Below, piece after piece: positions 15,408-23,217 of a stretch of 42,125 nucleotides of DNA. Numbering within the stretch: position 1 is the first letter of the stretch; every line of letters begins with the position of its first letter. The notes beneath the pieces were generated by a model. That model saw nothing but the letters and a program-made list of their open reading frames with translations, had not been told where the DNA came from and searched no databases. Both the position numbers and the translations under genes were made by a program. Source of the DNA: Oscillospiraceae bacterium (GTDB taxonomy: Bacteria; Bacillota_A; Clostridia; Oscillospirales; Oscillospiraceae); assembly GCA_017939025.1 (NCBI GenBank), contig JAGBAI010000086.1, positions 1 through 42,125 of the forward strand. Direction: 5' to 3'.

Positions 15408-15445
15408 AATGTATACAATTATACTTATAAACAAGTTTTTGTCAA
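15408..15445 (-). promoter_or_regulatory. Promoter and likely GntR operator of the Re-citrate synthase operon
   Basis: On the minus strand TTGACA (15445-15440) and a perfect TATAAT (15423-15418) are spaced by 16 bases. Immediately downstream, over the probable transcription start, lies AATTGTATACATT (15420-15408), a near-perfect dyad around TGTATACA. FadR-type GntR proteins often bind TTGTATACAA-like dyads, so the operon's own regulator is the natural candidate. Confidence 0.7.
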
Positions 15446-15460
15446 TACAATAATCCACAT

Positions 15461-15488
15461 AAAAAACGATCCGCAACAGCGGATCGTT
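15461..15488 (-). terminator. Rho-independent terminator of the LysR / VanX-like operon
   Basis: AACGATCCGC and GCGGATCGTT form a ten-base stem with a four-base loop. On the minus strand it is followed by a run of T (the A run at 15461-15466). Confidence 0.9.
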
Positions 15489-15524
15489 CGTGTAATATTT
15501 ACAAATGTTTCCCGGTCAGGCATA

Positions 15525-16229
15525 TTATTCCGGATCAAAATTCTCTTCCACTGAATAACTGTCCGTATCGGTATAATGCCACCATTCTCCAGCATAGCCG
15601 GTAAAGCCGTGTTTCTCCATGATCAGTTCCAGGATCACCGCATTGTTCCGTTGTTCTTCCGTACAGTCAGAATAATCCCGGTCAGCCTTGGCTGAAAAAT
15701 CGTCAAAACCTGTGGGCATGGGAAATTCTATACCATTGGTATCCACAAGAGTCAGATCCACAGTATTTCCTCGGCTGTGGGAGGAAAAGCCTTTGTTGGG
15801 GTCGGCAACATACCTGGCATCCGGACAGATTTCCCAGAGGGCAAACTGGGCAGAAACAGGCCGGAAACCATCCCAGATTTTTAAAAAGATTCCCATTTCC
15901 GCCAAATCTTCACTCACTGCCTTCAGCTTTTTCACGGTTCCGTAGCGAAGATACGCATCCTGAAAGTCATAGATCACCTGACCGGTAAAGTTCCGGTCTG
16001 TGGCATACAGCAGTTCCTGGTAAATGCCGGGAATGTAATCCGCAACCCGCACAAATTCCGTATCTTCCGGCACTTCCGGAAGCGTCTGGGGCTGTGTTTG
16101 GATTGGCAGAGTTTCCATCTGCACCAATTCTGTCGGCCCTGCTTCTACAGCAGGCGATTCCGTTACCACTTCCTTGCTGCAGCCTGCCAGCAGCAGTGCC
16201 AGAAAAAGAACACACATTCTTTTTTTCAT
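15525..16229 (-). CDS. VanX-like D-Ala-D-Ala dipeptidase lipoprotein (peptidase M15D)
   Basis: A 234-residue secreted lipoprotein: MKKRMCVLFLALLLAGC is a signal peptide with the lipid-accepting Cys at 17, followed by a Thr/Glu/Pro-rich linker to about residue 58. The catalytic domain has the VanX layout: WDGFRP with the transition-state Arg, SSHSRGNTVDLTL with zinc ligands His 151 and Asp 158, and GEWWHY with the catalytic Glu 215 and zinc ligand His 218. It should cleave D-Ala-D-Ala dipeptide outside the membrane, unlike the cytosolic VanX of resistance clusters. The ATG overlaps the stop of the lysR gene (ATGA), so the two are coupled. No vanH or vanA is present. Confidence 0.88.
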   Translation of the reverse strand: MKKRMCVLFLALLLAGCSKEVVTESPAVEAGPTELVQMETLPIQTQPQTLPEVPEDTEFVRVADYIPGIYQELLYATDRNFTGQVIYDFQDAYLRYGTVKKLKAVSEDLAEMGIFLKIWDGFRPVSAQFALWEICPDARYVADPNKGFSSHSRGNTVDLTLVDTNGIEFPMPTGFDDFSAKADRDYSDCTEEQRNNAVILELIMEKHGFTGYAGEWWHYTDTDSYSVEENFDPE

Positions 16230-17125
16230 ACTGTGCCCCCGCTGAGACGGATATCTGCCAGATGCTCGATCATTGCCCGCATCTGCATAGACACCCATTT
16301 TTCCCGCCGGAACAGCAGCTGCTTCCAGACAACAATCTGGAAATCCGGCACCTCCAAACGGACAACCTTTCCCTTCTTTACACTTGCTTCAGTCACATAA
16401 TCCGGAAGAAAAGCAATACCTGCGTTTTCCTCCACCAATGAACAGATCAAATCTGCCTGACCGGTTTCCAAAACCGGCTGGATTTCCAGAGAGCTTCTTG
16501 CCAGCTTTTCATCCATCAGCCGCCGGTAACTCATGCCCTTCTCCGTCAGCATAAACGGTTCCTCCATCAGCCGCTCAACGGTAACCGATTCCTCCTTTGC
16601 CAGAGGATGGTTAGCCGATGCTACAAAATGGACGTCGATTTCCTCTTCATCGGCAATAACATAGTTTGTATCATACACATGATCGTCCATAGTAACGATC
16701 ATATCCACCGCGTTATGATCCAGATATTCCAGCAGCTGTCCCGTATCGCCGGTGGACATATGCACCAAAACCTTAGGATACTTTTTATTAAACTCACCGA
16801 AATGTCCCACGATCAGCGGCGCACACAGAGAGTCCGCCATGCCCAGCCGCAGAATGCCACTGGGTTCACCTCTCTGGGAGCTTCCCAAAACCATCTCTTC
16901 AAACATATGGCAGATCTGCTGGGCATAGGGCAGCGCATCCCGGCCAGCATCCGTCAGAGAAACCGTGTGCCCGATCCGGTCAAAGAGCTGGGCACCCATT
17001 TCCTTTTCCAGCTGCTTGATCTGAAAAGAAACTGTTGGCTGGGAGTAACCAAGTTTTTCGCCGGTGCGGGTAAAGCTGCCCAGTTCTGCCGCCTCTATAA
17101 AGATATTCAGACTGCGAATATCCAT
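16226..17125 (-). CDS. LysR-family transcriptional regulator
   Basis: A 299-residue regulator. The winged helix-turn-helix covers residues 1-60 (MDIRSLNIFIEAAELGSFTR, then LGYSQPTVSFQIKQLEKE). The periplasmic-binding-like effector domain covers about 90-295 (LRLGMADSLCAPLIVGHF). The 3' end overlaps the VanX-like gene and the 5' end faces an alanine symporter gene across 147 bases. LysR regulators commonly control the divergent gene, so this one may respond to alanine or a cell-wall peptide and control both units. That effector is inference. Confidence 0.92.
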   Translation of the reverse strand: MDIRSLNIFIEAAELGSFTRTGEKLGYSQPTVSFQIKQLEKEMGAQLFDRIGHTVSLTDAGRDALPYAQQICHMFEEMVLGSSQRGEPSGILRLGMADSLCAPLIVGHFGEFNKKYPKVLVHMSTGDTGQLLEYLDHNAVDMIVTMDDHVYDTNYVIADEEEIDVHFVASANHPLAKEESVTVERLMEEPFMLTEKGMSYRRLMDEKLARSSLEIQPVLETGQADLICSLVEENAGIAFLPDYVTEASVKKGKVVRLEVPDFQIVVWKQLLFRREKWVSMQMRAMIEHLADIRLSGGTV

Positions 17126-17146
17126 ATCATCACCTCATTTTTACAG

Positions 17147-17239
17147 ATTCAAATACGATTTTTGTCTATTCAAATCATTTAAAAATTAAATCCATCTACA
17201 AAAAACATCAATTGGACAAATCCTGATTCTTATTATATA
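17147..17239 (+). promoter_or_regulatory. Divergent control region between lysR and the alanine symporter
   Basis: For the symporter, TTGGAC (17212-17217) and TATATA (17234-17239) are spaced by 16 bases. Two copies of ATTCAAAT at 17147 and 17168 are offset by exactly 21 bases, two DNA turns, close to the lysR start. They are candidate LysR recognition half-sites. The whole intergenic stretch is AT-rich. Confidence 0.45.
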
Positions 17240-17272
17240 CTCTTGTAGAATTAAATCAAGAGGTATATAAAC

Positions 17273-18657
17273 ATGAATATAATTTCCTTTATCTACAATC
17301 TTTTATGGGGTGATTTGTTTTTTATCCCCCTGCCCGGCGGTGGCTCCATTGGCATTTCCCTGATGGTTCTGATGCTGATTCCCGCAGGCATCTGGTTTAC
17401 CATCCGCACAAAATGTCTGCCCATCCGCTGCTTCCCGGAAATGATCCGCATCGCTCTGGAACGGGAAGGTAAGGGTAAGGATGGCGGCGCTATTTCCGGC
17501 CTGCAGACCCTGATCGTTGCCACTGCCACCCGTGTGGGTATGGGCAACATGGTCGGTGTTGTGGCTGCCGTCTCCGCCGGCGGTGCCGGTGCTGTGTTCT
17601 GGATGTGGATCACGGCACTGATCGGTTCCTCTACGGCTTACGTCGAGTCCACCCTGGCCCAGATGTATAAAGAAGAGGATCCCCTCTACGGTTCTACCGG
17701 GGCGGCCCGGCCCACTACATCCACGCATTTTTCACCAAGGGCAAAGAAAAGCGCCATCACTGGATCGCTGTGTTGTTCGCCCTGTCCGGGCTTCTGTGCT
17801 GGTGCGGTGTCAGCCAGGTCATCAGCAACTCCGTATCCTCCGCTTTTGAAAACGCCTTCGGCATCGCGCCCATTGTGTCTACTGTGATTTTGGTGGCGCT
17901 GGCTGCCATCGTGGTTCTGCGGAAGAATACCACCGTGAAGGTTCTGGACATCATGGTACCCATTATGGCTGCCTTCTATTTTCTGATCGCCGTGTGGGTC
18001 ATTATCACCAATGCTTCCCTGCTGCCTGCGGTCTTTACCCGGATCTTTGAGGAGGCCTTCGGCCTGCGCCAGGTTGTTGCCGGTGGCTTTGGTGCCGCTC
18101 TGATGAACGGTGTGAAGAGAGGTCTGTTCTCCAATGAGGCCGGTTCCGGCTCTGCCCCCTGCGCCGCTGCCGCTGCCAACGTCAGCCATCCTGCAAAGGC
18201 CGGCTTGTTCCAGGCCTTCGGTGTGTTCATCGATACCATCGTCATCTGCACCTGCACCGCTATGATCATGCTGCTGGCTCCCGAGGATAAGCTCTCTGGC
18301 CTGCAGGGCATGGAGCTGCTGCAGACCGCCATGGGCCACCATTTCGGTCAGGCTGGTGTCATCTTCACTGCCATTACTCTGTGGCTGTTCAGCTTCTCTA
18401 CCTTCATTGGAATTCTGTACTACGCCCGCAGCAATGTCAGCTATCTCTTCGGTGACAGCTGGAAGGCTCAGACTGTTTACAAAGTTCTGGCCCTGGTGAT
18501 GCTGTTCATCGGCGGTCTGGCAGCCTACACCTTCGTTTGGGACTTAGGCGACATCGGCATCGGCCTGATGACCATTTTCAACATGATCGCCATTCTTCCC
18601 ATGGGCGGCCAGGCCATTAAAAAACTGGACGAATACATGGAAAACCGTAAAAAATAA
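17273..18657 (+). pseudogene. Alanine/glycine:cation symporter (AGCS) split by a one-base deletion
   Basis: The first 140 codons (17273-17692) encode the N-terminus of a sodium:alanine symporter: TLIVATATRVGMGNMVGVVAAV is the family signature and several membrane segments are visible. The frame then reads nonsense to a stop at 17887. From TAC 17695 the other frame continues the family sequence (YRGGPAHYIHAFF, then LSGLLCWCGVSQVISNSV) to 18657, with GVKRGLFSNEAGSGSAP, the second signature. Joining the two gives about 460 residues, the normal length. One base is missing near 17693-17694. It is either a real frameshift that inactivates the transporter or a sequencing or assembly error; the rest is intact, which suggests a recent event or an error. 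Confidence 0.88.
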
Positions 18658-18660
18658 GCA

Positions 18661-18691
18661 AAAACGCCAGACTGCAACAGTCTGGCGTTTT
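18661..18691. terminator. Bidirectional terminator between the symporter and the VanZ gene
   Basis: AAAACGCCAGACTG and CAGTCTGGCGTTTT form a 14-base stem with a three-base loop, with A and T flanks on both sides. The two genes converge on it. Confidence 0.9.
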
Positions 18692-18692
18692 C

Positions 18693-19274
18693 TTATGTGA
18701 TCGCATAAAAAGCCGATGCCAGATAAGGCTGCAAAAAGAACATTACCAGAAAAACCGCTGCCATCACAACTGCGATTTCATTCTTCCCCGTTCCATGCTT
18801 CCCCAGTGCCGGAATCAAACGGATTGCAAGCTGATAGATGCCGTAGCCAATCACTGTTCCCAGGGTATTGGCAATCAGGTCGTTGATATCCGTTGCCCGG
18901 TAGGTAAAAATTTGCAGCAGTTCAATGCTCAGACTCATACCAAAACCAAACAGAATCGCAGCTTTTCCGGTGCGGTATGTCTCCCAGAGAAACGGCAGCA
19001 GTATCCCCAGGGGAACAAACAGTGCCACATTCAAAACTGTATTTTTCAGATCTGCCAGCATAGGCATGAAAGGCATCCACTCCAGATTCAGTTCAAGCCG
19101 CATAAATTGCAGCGTAGGCAGCCCTGCAAAAGAATAAACCGCTGCCAGATAAAGGCCAAAAACAAAATAGTGAATTGTCCGTTTCCAGTTATGGAATGTT
19201 ACCCGGTTCAGCAGCCAGAATGTGGGCACCAGCAGCACAGCCGCCAACATAATCTCGATCATTTTATACAGCAT
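18693..19274 (-). CDS. VanZ-like membrane protein
   Basis: A 193-residue protein with about five membrane segments. The block NVALFVPLGILLPFLWETY followed by SLSIELLQIFTYRATDINDLIANTLGTVIGY is the VanZ-family signature, including the conserved acidic and Asn residues. VanZ of Tn1546 gives low teicoplanin resistance; most chromosomal relatives have no proven role in cell-wall or membrane homeostasis. It is alone on the minus strand, about 2.5 kb from the VanX-like gene and convergent with the symporter, so a functional link is only suggested. Confidence 0.87.
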   Translation of the reverse strand: MLYKMIEIMLAAVLLVPTFWLLNRVTFHNWKRTIHYFVFGLYLAAVYSFAGLPTLQFMRLELNLEWMPFMPMLADLKNTVLNVALFVPLGILLPFLWETYRTGKAAILFGFGMSLSIELLQIFTYRATDINDLIANTLGTVIGYGIYQLAIRLIPALGKHGTGKNEIAVVMAAVFLVMFFLQPYLASAFYAIT

Positions 19275-19360
19275 AAGCAGACCCCTTTCTGTTTTTTCAT
19301 TATATTTTCAATCAAACCATGTGTCAACGGTACCTGCCTAAGTTTAAAACATTCTTAAAT

Positions 19361-19630
19361 AATGAACACCTTTCCAAAAGGAAAGGTGTTCATTCAGACT
19401 GTTAAAAAAGCTGCGCAGAATTTGCTGGCAAAGCGGCAAACCCATTTCAAATCATTTTTGGCCGCGGCGTGTACGTGGGCAAAAATACATCTCAGGCTGC
19501 AAGTGTGCGAGTTGTGCGCCAGCGGCGCACAAGGAGTGCGCACAGCAGACTGCAAAAAGCTGGCGGAAAAGCCCGAAGGGATTTTTCGACGCGCTGAATG
19601 AACACCTTTCCAAAAGGAAGGGTGTTCATT
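19361..19630. repeat. 270-base non-coding element bounded by two identical-type hairpins
   Basis: A 34-base palindrome, AATGAACACCTTTCC-AAAA and its complement, stands at 19361-19394. A nearly identical copy with one mismatch is at 19597-19630. The 202 bases between are GC-richer and strongly structured (GTGCGCC/GGCGCAC around 19514-19530; GTGTGCG...GTGCGCAC). They also contain two similar boxes starting CAGACTG with AAAAAGCTG (19395 and 19546). An open frame crosses the element but has no ribosome site or protein-like composition. It may be a MITE-type element or a structured RNA with a terminator at each end. It accounts for most of the 376-base gap between genes. Confidence 0.6.
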
Positions 19631-19650
19631 ACCATGTTTGATATTCTTAT

Positions 19651-20556
19651 TTACGTTGCATCTGCTTTCTGAAGGGCATAAACGGTAAAGCTGTCCTGGA
19701 ATACATCCTCCAGCAGGCCGCTCACAGGCTCGGTGCCCTCAGCATCCAGGAACAGGGCATAACCGTTCATATTCTCCGGCAGCATCACATAGCTGCCCAG
19801 CAGAACAGTTTTGGAAAGGGTACGTTCCTCCGTGGAACCGGGATCCACCACACAGGTGACTGTCCGGGTCTGATTCCCGGGCAGTGCATCAATCGCCTTC
19901 GCTTCGTCAATGATCACCTGCATCTGCTCCGGCTTCTCACCATTCACTGCAAAGGTCACCACCCCCAAAGGCTCCACAGTGCCATCTTTTCTGCGGATGT
20001 ACTCGTTGGAGCGGAGGATCCGATTCGTTTCGGATTCCACTTCGTATTCGCAGATATAAACATCTCCATCTTCACCCACATAGCCCATCTGGGCCAGATC
20101 TTCACTCCAGTATTCCGGCTCCAGTTCCGTCCCGATACGGGCCACACCGTCAGTTTCTTCCCAGGAAACGACTTTTTCGTACTGAGACTCCGCCCCCATA
20201 CCGGCATCCATCCGCCACTGGGCAGCCATATCCTCCCCAAAGAGATTCAGATAGCGGTCAAAGTATTCCATGCCGGGCTCAGTGCTGACCACACACTGCT
20301 CCTCGGGGGTGAACAGATAGCTTGTCACACCGTCCGTGGAGAAATAGCTGTCCCGGTCCATGTACAAATCGACGGTGGTACCGTCCGGGTATTGGCAGTT
20401 TACAATGTAATTGTCATACTGGGCAACCAGGCTTTCCACCTGATTGGCTTCCAGAACCGGTGCCAGATCATATTCCGCAGGCGCTGCCGCGGCAGGACCG
20501 CCGCAACCGCACAGCAGTAGCATCAAAACCAGCAACACGCAAGTCAGTCGTTTCAT
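19651..20556 (-). CDS. Lipoprotein of unknown function
   Basis: A 301-residue protein with a lipoprotein signal (MKRLTCVLLVLMLLLCGC, lipid Cys about 16-18) and an Ala/Pro-rich linker. The rest, soluble and acidic, has no domain I recognise; it includes NYIVNCQYPDGTTVDLYMD and GVVTFAVNGEKPEQMQVIID, compatible with a beta-sandwich extracytoplasmic protein. AGGAGG precedes ATG 20556. It lies between two hairpins (19597 and 20624) and is followed on the minus strand by the 270-base element. The gene upstream encodes another lipoprotein, but a terminator separates them. Confidence 0.7.
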   Translation of the reverse strand: MKRLTCVLLVLMLLLCGCGGPAAAAPAEYDLAPVLEANQVESLVAQYDNYIVNCQYPDGTTVDLYMDRDSYFSTDGVTSYLFTPEEQCVVSTEPGMEYFDRYLNLFGEDMAAQWRMDAGMGAESQYEKVVSWEETDGVARIGTELEPEYWSEDLAQMGYVGEDGDVYICEYEVESETNRILRSNEYIRRKDGTVEPLGVVTFAVNGEKPEQMQVIIDEAKAIDALPGNQTRTVTCVVDPGSTEERTLSKTVLLGSYVMLPENMNGYALFLDAEGTEPVSGLLEDVFQDSFTVYALQKADAT

Positions 20557-20623
20557 TTTCCTTTCCTCCTGATCGATAGATTCCAATTTATTTTACACAA
20601 TGAATTTTCTTTCGTCAAGACAG

Positions 20624-20658
20624 AACACCAGACTGTTTTAAAGCAGTCTGGTGTTTTT
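20624..20658 (-). terminator. Terminator between the two lipoprotein genes
   Basis: AACACCAGACTG and CAGTCTGGTGTT form a 12-base stem around an eight-base loop, with T on one flank. It ends the transcript of the gene at 20695-21528. The plus strand also carries a T run, so it may act both ways. Confidence 0.75.
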
Positions 20659-20694
20659 AACGAAGCTTTCCATGCGAATAGAAGCCCTGTTTCC

Positions 20695-21528
20695 TTATGG
20701 TTTTGCTTCCTCGTAAATATTGGTCGTCCGGCTGTCCGGTTCCTCTTCTGTTTTTCCAAGCCGTGCAAATTCGGAGCCATAGGCAAAGGCCAGCACTTCC
20801 AGAGGATTTCCATATTCATCGAACGTGGTAACGTGTTTGCTCTGGATAAAGGTTTCCCCCTTTTTGGTAAGGGCCGTCTGAACCAAACCGGTATCATCAA
20901 AGGTGTATTCTTTATAAACATCCAGTTTTTCGCCGCTGTAGCTTTCTTCCCGGATCAGTTTGCCGTTTTCATAAAGATACAGATTATAACCAGTCTCATT
21001 ACCGGGCTCCCAACGAACATCCTCCCGGACGAGATTGCCTTGTTGGTCAAATGTACTGTCAATACAGGATACTCTGTCTTCTCCACCAAGCGTATCGATC
21101 GTGGTGGTATACCGTTTCGTGATCTGACCATCATCGTTATATCCATATTCCGTAGTCTTTTCCAGTTTCCCGTTCAGGTAGCTTTCACTGGTAAGCATCC
21201 GCCCCTGTTTATCCAGTGTCAGCGCAACCTCTTTCATTTGGGTTCCATCAGCGTAGCTGGTTTCACTGCCCTGACTGTTTCCTTTCTCATCCCGGATGAA
21301 TCGGGTAGTATACCACCATTCCTCGCCGTCAAAGGTCTGCGTCTCAATAAGCCATCCATTTTCGTCATAGATGTACTCTGTCCTGGTGGTCTGGGTTTCT
21401 CCATTGTGATACCGTTCCAGAATCTGTGTTTTCAGCCGATAGGGATTTTCCAACGTTTCCGTCTTTCCACATCCCATCAGAGAAACAACGCATATCATTG
21501 TCAAAATCAATGCCAGCAACTTTTTCAT
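20695..21528 (-). CDS. Lipoprotein with YD/RHS-like beta repeats
   Basis: A 277-residue lipoprotein: MKKLLALILTMICVVSLMGC carries a typical lipobox. The mature part is built of short repeats of the form Y-x-Y-D-x-x-G-x-L/I, such as EYIYDENGWLIETQTFDG, EYGYNDDGQITKRY, TFDQQGNLVRED, LYLYENGKLIREESY, YTFDDTGLVQTAL and TFDEYGNPLEVL. These resemble YD repeats of RHS-type proteins and would fold into a beta sheet ribbon on the cell surface. There is no toxin domain. ATG 21528 follows AAAGGAG. Function unknown; a ligand-binding surface protein is a guess. Confidence 0.72.
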   Translation of the reverse strand: MKKLLALILTMICVVSLMGCGKTETLENPYRLKTQILERYHNGETQTTRTEYIYDENGWLIETQTFDGEEWWYTTRFIRDEKGNSQGSETSYADGTQMKEVALTLDKQGRMLTSESYLNGKLEKTTEYGYNDDGQITKRYTTTIDTLGGEDRVSCIDSTFDQQGNLVREDVRWEPGNETGYNLYLYENGKLIREESYSGEKLDVYKEYTFDDTGLVQTALTKKGETFIQSKHVTTFDEYGNPLEVLAFAYGSEFARLGKTEEEPDSRTTNIYEEAKP

Positions 21529-21620
21529 AGGAAACACTCCTTTCTGTTTATCATTATATTGGCATACCAACTGAGTGTCAACGAAACTGGGTTAATCTTA
21601 AAATAATCTTAAATAAGCAA

Positions 21621-21649
21621 GCCACCCGGCACAAAATGCACCGGGTGGC
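21621..21649 (-). terminator. Terminator of glnA
   Basis: GCCACCCGG and CCGGGTGGC pair around an 11-base loop, followed on the minus strand by TTGCTTATTTAAG. It lies nine bases after the glnA stop. Confidence 0.75.
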
Positions 21650-21657
21650 AAAGATTA

Positions 21658-23082
21658 TTACAGGTTATAATACTTCTCAAACTCAGCAGGATGGGGAACC
21701 TTGGCCAGTTCTGCACATTCTGCTCTCTTGGTCTTGATAAAGTTCTTCAGCAGCTCCTCGGGGAAAACGCCGCCGGCAGTCAGATAGTCGTGATCGGCTT
21801 CCAGAGCATCCAGAGCGGCCTCCAAAGAGGTGGGCAGACCCTTCAGCTTCTTCTTCTCCTCTTCGGGCAGGTTATACAGGTTCATGTCGTAGGGGCCCCA
21901 GCCGTTCTCGTGGGGATCGATCTGGTTCTTGATGCCGTCCAGGCCTGCCATCAGGATGGCAGCGTAGCAGAAGTAGGGATTGCAGGTGGCATCAGGGTTA
22001 CGCAGCTCGAAGCGGCGCATCTTGGGTGTCTTGGCGTAGGCGGGGATACGGATAACCGCAGAGCGGTTGGAGGTAGCATAGCCAACGGTAACAGGAGCCT
22101 CGAAGCCGGGCACCAGACGCTTGAAGGAGTTGGTGGAAGGATTGGTCAGAGCGCACAGGGAAGCGATGTGCTTCAGCAGGCCACCCATGAACCAGTGGGC
22201 TTCCTTGCTGAGGTGGCTGTAGCCGTTGTCATCGGAGAAAACAGGCTCGCCATCCTTCAACAGCAGCATGTGAACGTGCATACCGTTGCCGGCCTCACCA
22301 TAGACGGGCTTGGGCATCAGAGTTGCGCTGTAGCCGTGCTTCAGAGCGGTATTGCGGATGATATACTTGATCATCATGGAAGCGTCGGCCATGGTGGACA
22401 TCTTGCCCAGCTTGGGCTCGATCTCAAACTGTCCGGAGGCAGCAACCTCAGGATGATGGTACTTGATGGGGATACCGGCCTCTTCCATCAGCAGGCACAT
22501 TTCGCTGCGGCACTCATAGGTGGGATCGAAGGGCTTGGCAATGTGGTAATTCTTCTGCTTGGGAACCACAACGCCCTGGCCCTGGATGCCGGAGTTCCAG
22601 TAAGACTGATCGTAATCCAGATTCATGCCGATGGAGTAGGGCTGAACCTCCCAGCCCACCTGATTGAACAGATAGAATTCAAACTCAGGCAGGATCAGCA
22701 TGGTGTCAGCAATGCCGGAGTCCTGCATATACTTTTCCGCAGCCAGAACGATGTTTCTGGGATACTGTGCCAGAGGACGGTTGGCGGGATAGTCGATGAT
22801 CATGGCATTGCCGGTCATGGACAGGGTGGGTACCTGGCAGAAGGGATCGATAACAGCAGTGTCAGGATCGGGAATAAAGACCATGTCAGACTTTTCCACC
22901 ACAGCATAGCCATAGTTGGAAGCATCAAAGCCAACACCTTCGCGCATGATCTCTTCGTTAAAGTCCCGGGCAGGGATGGTCACATGGCGGAACTGGCCGT
23001 TGATATCGACCATTTTGAAGTCCACCATCTGAATATTGTTTTCCTGGATCAGGTTCATAACATCCTGAACAGTTTTGCTCAT
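21658..23082 (-). CDS. glnA: Glutamine synthetase type I
   Basis: A 474-residue enzyme that joins ammonium to glutamate using ATP. Visible motifs: ILPEFEFYLF (metal-binding Glu), SGQFEIEPKLG, AGNGMHVHMLLLKDG with the active-site His pair, the ATP-binding block NRSAVIRIPAYAKTPKMRRFELRNPDATCNPYF read in parts, and the Glu-flap region. Length fits the GSI-alpha form of Firmicutes (about 440-480). A good promoter lies upstream at 23125-23153. It is a single-gene unit, so a glnR partner is not adjacent. It would use ammonium made by the NrfA locus nearby; that link is inference. Confidence 0.96.
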   Translation of the reverse strand: MSKTVQDVMNLIQENNIQMVDFKMVDINGQFRHVTIPARDFNEEIMREGVGFDASNYGYAVVEKSDMVFIPDPDTAVIDPFCQVPTLSMTGNAMIIDYPANRPLAQYPRNIVLAAEKYMQDSGIADTMLILPEFEFYLFNQVGWEVQPYSIGMNLDYDQSYWNSGIQGQGVVVPKQKNYHIAKPFDPTYECRSEMCLLMEEAGIPIKYHHPEVAASGQFEIEPKLGKMSTMADASMMIKYIIRNTALKHGYSATLMPKPVYGEAGNGMHVHMLLLKDGEPVFSDDNGYSHLSKEAHWFMGGLLKHIASLCALTNPSTNSFKRLVPGFEAPVTVGYATSNRSAVIRIPAYAKTPKMRRFELRNPDATCNPYFCYAAILMAGLDGIKNQIDPHENGWGPYDMNLYNLPEEEKKKLKGLPTSLEAALDALEADHDYLTAGGVFPEELLKNFIKTKRAECAELAKVPHPAEFEKYYNL

Positions 23083-23124
23083 AAGATTACCTCCAATAGG
23101 TTAAGTCTTGGGTTTCTAGGGTTT

Positions 23125-23153
23125 ATTATACCCCTTTCTTCCTTTTTCGTCAA
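23125..23153 (-). promoter_or_regulatory. Promoter of glnA
   Basis: On the minus strand TTGACG (23153-23148) and a perfect TATAAT (23130-23125) are separated by 17 bases, about 42 bases before the start codon. Confidence 0.78.
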
Positions 23154-23160
23154 CTTTCGG

Positions 23161-23189
23161 TTGTCAAATTGACAGGTATCAATTATAAT
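23161..23189 (+). promoter_or_regulatory. Promoter of cutC
   Basis: TTGTCA (23161-23166) and TATAAT (23184-23189) are separated by 17 bases. It lies back to back with the glnA promoter, with only seven bases between the two -35 boxes, so the two may influence each other. Confidence 0.72.
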
Positions 23190-23217
23190 AAAATTATTCC
23201 GGTTTTGAGGTGATCTT

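Noticed and set aside
12115..15430. Long plus-strand open frames opposite icd and the Re-citrate synthase gene
   Set aside because: They mirror real genes with clear motifs on the minus strand, lack ribosome sites and have His/Gly/Val-rich composition typical of antisense shadows.
15525..19274. Glycopeptide (vancomycin) resistance cluster, because of VanX-like and VanZ-like proteins
   Set aside because: No vanH, vanA/B ligase or VanRS pair is present, and the VanX-like protein is an exported lipoprotein rather than cytosolic.
19362..19601. 79-codon open frame inside the hairpin-bounded element
   Set aside because: It starts within a palindrome, has no ribosome site and no protein-like pattern.
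21691..23172. 493-codon plus-strand open frame opposite glnA
   Set aside because: Shadow of glutamine synthetase; no ribosome site, and the promoter between glnA and cutC would lie inside it.
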